The notes beneath the pieces are model-generated. The model ran no database searches. It was not told where the DNA came from and saw only the letters and a list, made by a program, of their open reading frames with translations. DNA of 64,000 nucleotides, from NCBI RefSeq assembly GCF_036208045.1, contig NZ_CP121472.1:4785531-4849530 (forward strand), given 5' to 3'. The position numbers and the translations under genes were made by a program. Each line of letters starts with the position of its first letter. The first letter of the stretch is position 1. Source of the stretch: Thiorhodovibrio winogradskyi. Lineage in GTDB: Bacteria > Pseudomonadota > Gammaproteobacteria > Chromatiales > Chromatiaceae. Shown one piece after another: positions 59,740 through 64,000 of the stretch.

Positions 59740-60017
59740 TCTGGTCGCCTGAGGCGCTGCTCGATGTGCAGCGCCTCTATCGCTTTCTTGTCCCCAAGAG
59801 CCCGGACGCCGCCAAGAGGGCCGTGAAGACCATCCGCGAAGGCGTCAGGCTGCTGGCACAACAGCCAGGGGTGGGGCGACCTGTTGAGGACATGGACGAC
59901 GCATTCCGGGATTGGATCATCGATTTCGGGGATAGCGGCTATGTAGCCCGCTACCGTGCCGACCGGCAAGTCGTGACGATTCTGGCGGTACGCCACCAGA
60001 AAGAGGTGGGCTTTTGA
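59727..60017 (+). CDS. RelE/ParE family toxin
   Basis: A 96-residue protein: MPRLIWSPEALLDVQRLYRFLVPKSPDAAKRAVKTIREGVRLLAQQPGVGRPVEDMDDAFRDWIIDFGDSGYVARYRADRQVVTILAVRHQKEVGF. The pattern W-x-A-x2-D-x2-RLY, GVGRP, YVARYR and ILAVRHQKE is ParE/RelE. It forms an intact toxin-antitoxin operon with 59449-59739. Target (gyrase or ribosome) cannot be told from sequence. Confidence 0.9.
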   Translation: MPRLIWSPEALLDVQRLYRFLVPKSPDAAKRAVKTIREGVRLLAQQPGVGRPVEDMDDAFRDWIIDFGDSGYVARYRADRQVVTILAVRHQKEVGF

Positions 60018-60047
60018 TGGATGCGAGGATGGATGGACAGCAGCACA

Positions 60048-61034
60048 TGAATGTCGCTCGCAGAAAACGCATCCTGGTCACCGGCAGTGCCGGCTTTCTC
60101 GGCAGCCACCTCTGCTAGCGTCTGCTCGCCGACGGCCATGACGTGCTCTGCGTCGATAACTTCTTCACCGGCACCAAGGAGAACCCTGCTTGACGTCGGC
60201 GCCCACCTGCTCGACAACCCCTACTTCGAGCCGGTGCGCCACGATGTGACCTTTCGGCTGTACGTGGAGGTGGACGCGATCTACAACCTGGCCTGTCCGG
60301 CCTCGCCTATCCACTACCAGCGTGATCCGGTACAGACCACCAAGACCAGCGTGCATGGGGCGATTAACATGCTCGGGCCTTCTTGGGATCAGGCCAAGCG
60401 GGTGAAGGCGAAGCGCTTTCAGGCCTCGACCAGCGAGGTCTACGGCGACCCGAGCATCCATCCGCAGACCGAGGACTATTGGGGCAACGTCAACCCCATC
60501 GGCCCGCGCTCCTGCTATGACGAGGGTAAGCGCTGCGCCGAGACGCTCTGCTTTGATGACCGTCGCCAGCATGGGCTGCGCATCAAGGTGGCGCGCATCT
60601 TCAACATCGACGGCCCGCGCATGCATCCGAACGATGGGCGCGTGGTCTCCAACTTCATCGTCCAAGCCCTGCGCAATGAACCCATCACCCTCTACGGCGA
60701 TGGTGAGCAGACGCGCTCGTTCTGCTACGTCGACGACCTGATCGAAGGCTTCGTGCGGCTGATGGACAGCCCGGATGACCTAACCGGCCCGGTCAACCTC
60801 GGCAACCCCGGCGAGTTCACCATGATCGAGCTGGCTGAGGCGGTGAAGGAGCTGACCGGCTCGCGCTCGCCGCTGGTGTATGAGCCGCTGCCGCAGAATG
60901 ATCCCAAGCAGCGCCAGCCGGACATCGCCCTGGCGCGCAAGCAGTTGGGCTGGGCGCCCAAGGTGGCGCTGCGCGAGGGGTTGCGGCCGACGATTGCGTA
61001 TTTTGATGCGTTGCTGTCTTCTTCGGCCGGATAA
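60048..61034 (+). pseudogene. UDP-glucuronate decarboxylase-like epimerase, stop and frameshift
   Basis: [26 protein letters not shown] at about 60117, [22 protein letters not shown], then a frameshift near 60185 to [17 protein letters not shown]. The remaining frame is intact to the end: [67 protein letters not shown] (YxxxK site), [18 protein letters not shown] and [20 protein letters not shown]. Two point defects separate it from a functional UDP-xylose synthase-type enzyme. The open part starts at 60051 in another frame. Confidence 0.85.
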
Positions 61035-61053
61035 CCGGGCCAAGCTTGCCTCT

Positions 61054-61079
61054 GTCATTCCGGCCGGGAAGCCGGAATC
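61054..61079. repeat. REP-like palindrome (GTCATTCCGGC family)
   Basis: The best-preserved member: arms GATTCCGGC-type around CGGGAAG. It separates the epimerase pseudogene from the long direct repeat. Confidence 0.8.
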
Positions 61080-61152
61080 CAGCGCAGAGAGAGCAACCTC
61101 GCGGCAGGCACTGAGTTTCAGAATTGAAACGCTCGCTGTTAGAGAACCTGTC

Positions 61153-61350
61153 ATGACAAACTTCAATTTGAATCTTCCCAACTCGATTCAACGCCACCTC
61201 CAGGAGATGGCCGATTTGGACGGTGTCTCCATCGATTAATTCATTGCCAGCGCGGTGGCGGAAAAATTGTCCGCGCTCACTGCCGCAAGCGATCTCCGTG
61301 CCCGTGCGAGTCGCAGCGATTCTGCTGCTTTTCGGGCTCGCGGAGGTCAA
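61153..61350 (+). pseudogene. CopG/RHH-type antitoxin with premature stop (copy 2)
   Basis: Same as 47741: MTNFNLNLPNSIQRHLQEMA, DGVSID then TAA, FIASAVAEKLSALTAASD, followed in a shifted frame by AEVKRAMSENGWEVRTAIERVLGI from a GT2. Confidence 0.75.
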
Positions 61351-61418
61351 GCGGGCGATGAGCGAGAACGGCTGGGAGGTGCGCACGGCCATCGAACGGG
61401 TGCTGGGGATTCGGGTAT

Positions 61419-61888
61419 GAAGTCGATTGCGGCTCGATCGCCCACGCCTTCGCCGACCCCCGGATCGACGGCGTCTATGGCGACCTGGACTACGTCTCCA
61501 ACACCGACCCCACGCGGCTCGTGCGCCGCTGGCGTGCCGGCGACTACCACCCCAAACGACTCGCGCGCGGCTGGATGCCCCCCACCTGACACTCTACCTG
61601 CGCCGCTCCGTCATCGAACACTGGGGCGGCTTCGACACCGACTTTCGCATCGCCGCCGACTACGACGCCATGCTGCGCTACCTGGCGCGCGGACGCCTCC
61701 GCCTGGCCTATATCCCCGAAGTCCTGGTCAGAATGCGCCTCGGCGGTGCCAGCAACCGCTCCCTGTCGCACATCCTGCGCAAGAGCCGCGAAGATTATCG
61801 CGCCCTGCGCCGCCACGACGTGGGCGGACTCGGCACCCTGGCCTGGAAGAACCTGAGCAAACTCTCGCAATTCTGGCGCCATGAGTGA
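61419..61888 (+). pseudogene. Glycosyltransferase family 2, C-terminal fragment (copy 2)
   Basis: Counterpart of 48007-48477. A one-base deletion near 61580 (GCCCCCCACC for GCCACCCCACC) breaks the frame between LARGWM and TLYLRRSVIEHWGG, a defect absent from copy 1. The rest, to LSKLSQFWRHE, is intact. Confidence 0.8.
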
Positions 61889-61988
61889 ACACTTCGCACT
61901 CCCGAACCGGCCGCTATCCCCACCATGACCGCCCGAAGCCTCACGCCCCGCGTGATGACTCGGGTGTGAATACAAGGATCCTTGCGCA

Positions 61989-62313
61989 TGTCTAGCCAAC
62001 CGTCTTCCGCCTCGATCTACATCGCCGGCATCAAACTCTGCGAATCCTACAACCGCCAATACGGCACCGATTTTCGCTGCGTCATGCCGACCAACCTCTA
62101 CGGCCCCGGCGACACTTCGACCTGGCCAACAGCCACGTCCTGCCCGCCCTGATCCGCCGCTTCCACCAAGCCACACTCGACGCCGCCCCCACCGTCACCG
62201 TCTGGGGCAGCGGCGCTCCACGCCGCGAACTCCTGCACGTCGACGACATGGCCGCCGCCTGCCTGCATGTCATGAATCTTGACACCGACACCTGGCGCAC
62301 CCAGGTCGACCTG
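61989..62313 (+). pseudogene. fcl: GDP-L-fucose synthase, central part, interrupted by IS3
   Basis: [36 protein letters not shown], then after a frameshift near 62112 [60 protein letters not shown]. This is the middle of a GDP-L-fucose synthase (usually [21 protein letters not shown]). About 130 N-terminal residues are missing. The IS3 element follows VD, and the gene resumes at 63719. The enzyme would make GDP-fucose for EPS. Confidence 0.85.
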
Positions 62314-62352
62314 TGAGGTGGACCCCATGTCAAGGACAGTTTTCCCCCGAAT

Positions 62353-63345
62353 TTAAGTTAGCGCGCCCAGTTCAGTCGCAGCGGATTGGCGCTGCCCCAG
62401 TTCTTCGCCAGCGGAGTCGTCGGCGGAGCGTAGCGGAGCCGACGACTCCGCTGGCGGGTGATCGCCAAAGTGATCAGCAACCACGACACCACCTCCTTTG
62501 CCGCTCACATGCACATCGTCCGGCGTTCGGTAGCCAAGCCCCTGGTGAGGGCGTTCACCGTTGTAGAAGGGGAAATACGCCGAGAGGCCCATGAACAGCT
62601 CTGTGAGCGTCTCATAGCCCTTGGGGTAAATGTCCTCCCATTTGACGCTGCGCCACAGACGCTCGACGAAGACGTTGTCCAGGGCTCTGCCGCGCCCATC
62701 CATGCTGATGGCCACCTCGGCGTCACGCAACACCTGGGTGAAGGCGAGGCTGGTAAACTGCGCGCCCTGGTCGGTGTTGAAGATCTCCGGGCGGCCATGG
62801 TGGCGCAGCGCATCCTCCAAGCAATCGATGCAAAAGCCCGTGTCCATTGTGTTCGACAATCTCCAAGAAAGGACTCGTCGTGAGTACCAGTCGATGATGG
62901 CCACCAGGTAGGCAAATCCATGCGCGAGTCGCACATAGGTGATGTCACTGCTCCAGACGTGGTTGGGCCGTACAATGGCCAGCCCACGCAACAAGTAGGG
63001 GTAGATTTTGTGCTCAGGATGCGGCTTGCTTGTATGAGGCCCAGGCAACATGCCGGCTAAACCTAAAACGCCCATGAGACGCTGAACGCGTTTGCGACTG
63101 ACCGCATAGCCTTGTGCGCGCAGCATCACAACCATGCGTCGACTCCCATAAAATGGTCTCTTGGTGTATTCCGCATCAATCAGCCGCAACAACTTTTGAT
63201 CCAGTTCGCTCGGCTCGGCAATACGATCATGGCGGTGTGCATACACTCCAGAGCGATGTACGCCAAGCAGCGCACATTGGCGACTGACCGCTAACCCGCC
63301 ATCATCAAGGCCGCCCATGTCGATCCACCCGCGACGCACGCTCAC
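62353..63345 (-). CDS. IS3-family transposase OrfB (rve integrase domain)
   Basis: 330 residues, identical to the copy at 29629 except ETLTELF for ETLSELF. DDE residues in SSDITYV, NTDQGAQ and VERLWRS are intact. The GTG start overlaps the OrfA stop; production is expected by -1 frameshifting at 63360-63366. Confidence 0.92.
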   Translation of the reverse strand: MSVRRGWIDMGGLDDGGLAVSRQCALLGVHRSGVYAHRHDRIAEPSELDQKLLRLIDAEYTKRPFYGSRRMVVMLRAQGYAVSRKRVQRLMGVLGLAGMLPGPHTSKPHPEHKIYPYLLRGLAIVRPNHVWSSDITYVRLAHGFAYLVAIIDWYSRRVLSWRLSNTMDTGFCIDCLEDALRHHGRPEIFNTDQGAQFTSLAFTQVLRDAEVAISMDGRGRALDNVFVERLWRSVKWEDIYPKGYETLTELFMGLSAYFPFYNGERPHQGLGYRTPDDVHVSGKGGGVVVADHFGDHPPAESSAPLRSADDSAGEELGQRQSAATELGALT

Positions 63346-63635
63346 AGGCTCACCCCGGACTTTTTTTTCAGCCAGTCCAGCTCCATTTTCAACCGCCCGA
63401 TCTCGCTGTAGAGTCGCTCTTCGTCGCCACTGTCGTCCACTTTCTTGCGCCCGCGCCGGCCTTCGAACAGCTTGCCGGCGTCCGCCACGATGGCTTTCTT
63501 CCACTGGCCTACTTGGACCGGATGAACCCCGTGATCCTGCGCAATCTCGTTAGTCGTCTTCACTCCGCGTACCGCTTCCAAGCCTACTTTGGCCTTGAAA
63601 GCGGCACTGAAGGTCTTGCGTTGTCTCTCACTCAT
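63342..63635 (-). CDS. IS3-family transposase OrfA
   Basis: 97 residues, same as the copy at 29339: MSERQRKTFSAAFKAKVGLEAV, HTH EIAQDHGVHPVQVGQWK, leucine-rich end. Confidence 0.88.
   Translation of the reverse strand: MSERQRKTFSAAFKAKVGLEAVRGVKTTNEIAQDHGVHPVQVGQWKKAIVADAGKLFEGRRGRKKVDDSGDEERLYSEIGRLKMELDWLKKKSGVSL
63360..63366 (-). promoter_or_regulatory. -1 frameshift site A AAA AAG in IS3 copy 2
   Basis: Same heptamer and frame relation as at 29608-29614. Confidence 0.85.
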
Positions 63636-63718
63636 CTGCTCTCTCCAAGTCTTTACAAGTCTCTTCAGATGAGGCAAAACTAACTTAATTTAGTGTCCTA
63701 AAATTGGGGTCCACTATA

Positions 63719-63973
63719 CCGCGCTGCTCACACCTCAACGTCGGCACCGGCGTCGACCTCACCATCGCCGACCTCGCCCACCTGGTCGCCGACATCGTCG
63801 GCTTCCAGGGCCAACTCGTCTTCGACCCCAGCCACCCCGACGGCCCCCCACAAAAACGGCTCGACGTCACCCGCCTGAACGCCCTTGGCTGGCGCGCCCG
63901 CATCGACCTGGCCGAGGGCATACGCCAGACCTACCATTGGTTCCTGCACCATCAGGATCAGGCCCGCCTGTGA
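63719..63973 (+). pseudogene. fcl: GDP-L-fucose synthase, C-terminal part after IS3
   Basis: PRCSHLNVGTGVDLTIADLAHLVADIVGFQGQLVFDPSHPDGPPQKRLDVTRLNALGWRARIDLAEGIRQTYHWFLHHQDQARL completes the gene interrupted at 62313. NVGTGVDLTI and the LGWRARIDLAEGI end are characteristic. The last 180 bases match the fragment at 48549. Confidence 0.85.
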
Positions 63974-64000
63974 AACCCGATGCCTCTCGATCCATGAGGC

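Larger units (their letters stand above)
61136..61956. repeat. Long direct repeat, copy 2 (partner 47724-48545)
   Basis: 821 bp nearly identical to 47724-48545, including the TAA in the antitoxin frame and the antitoxin/GT2 fusions. It begins in the middle of nowhere relative to a gene, whereas copy 1 begins at the PIN gene end, so copy 1 is closer to the original context. Confidence 0.85.
62314..63718 (-). mobile_element. IS3-family insertion sequence, copy 2
   Basis: A 1405-bp copy in opposite orientation to copy 1, with the same ends. Flanking 3-mers CTG (62311-62313) and CCG (63719-63721) are consistent with a 3-bp target duplication CCG in which one base has changed: the uninterrupted gene would read GAC-CCG-CGC. 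Confidence 0.88.

Overview
The window reads as a GC-rich gammaproteobacterial chromosome, most plausibly a purple sulfur bacterium of the Chromatiaceae type. The reasons are the multi-copy Rpn-type PD-(D/E)XK 'putative transposases', an EPS-associated MarR regulator, a PEP-CTERM protein remnant, many PIN/RHH/HEPN toxin-antitoxin modules and dense REP-like palindromes. The genus is inference. No rRNA, tRNA or CRISPR array was seen.

Layout. 0-3.7 kb: a compact MoxR / DUF58 / DUF4381 / VWA operon that stops after its first VWA gene. 3.8-5.1 kb: a PIN fragment, an intact Uma2-type gene and low-information sequence. 5.2-16.0 kb (array A): FkbM-N-terminus + DUF2887 modules, a group II intron fragment and three Rpn genes, one split by a DruA-like/ISAs1 element, ending in an IS66-like remnant and an ISL3-type IS. 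16.0-22.4 kb: five minus-strand exopolysaccharide genes (GT4, GT2, pyruvyl transferase, FrhB-like, Wzx-like flippase). 22.4-31.2 kb: degraded region with Rpn pseudogenes, sugar-epimerase pieces, the EPS MarR regulator, a HEPN/MNT pair, an XRE antitoxin, an IS3-type IS and a PEP-CTERM tail. 31.6-39.7 kb (array B): an inverted counterpart of array A with four Rpn genes, a longer group II intron-like segment, DUF2887, FkbM-N and a second ISL3 copy. 39.7-45.8 kb: five plus-strand EPS genes (GT, Wzy-like, three GT4). 45.9-64 kb: a mosaic of frameshifted or chimeric glycosyltransferases, methyltransferases and sugar-nucleotide genes, interleaved with toxin-antitoxin modules and repeats and ending in a fucose-synthase gene split by a second IS3 copy.

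Main observation. The two ISL3 copies (14446-16023 and 38147-39724) are inverted. The 8 bp outside the first (16024-16031, AACTTTCT) is the reverse complement of the 8 bp outside the second (39725-39732, AGAAAGTT). Rejoining these flanks restores a start codon, ATGAAGAAAGTT, that overlaps the stop of the GT at 16032-17237 and runs in frame into the GT at 39742. The minus-strand and plus-strand EPS blocks are therefore two halves of one former operon (flippase, FrhB-like, pyruvyl transferase, GT2, GT4, GT, Wzy-like, GT4, GT4, GT4), separated by an inversion of about 22 kb between IS copies. Undoing the inversion also turns the Rpn/FkbM/DUF2887 arrays into one direct array.

How the genes fit together. 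The EPS genes encode assembly, modification (pyruvylation, acetylation by a WcaF-like protein, methylation), flipping and polymerisation of a surface polysaccharide. The surrounding Rpn genes, IS elements and repeats look like the agents, or at least the substrates, of repeated recombination that has duplicated, truncated and fused the glyco-genes beyond 45.9 kb.
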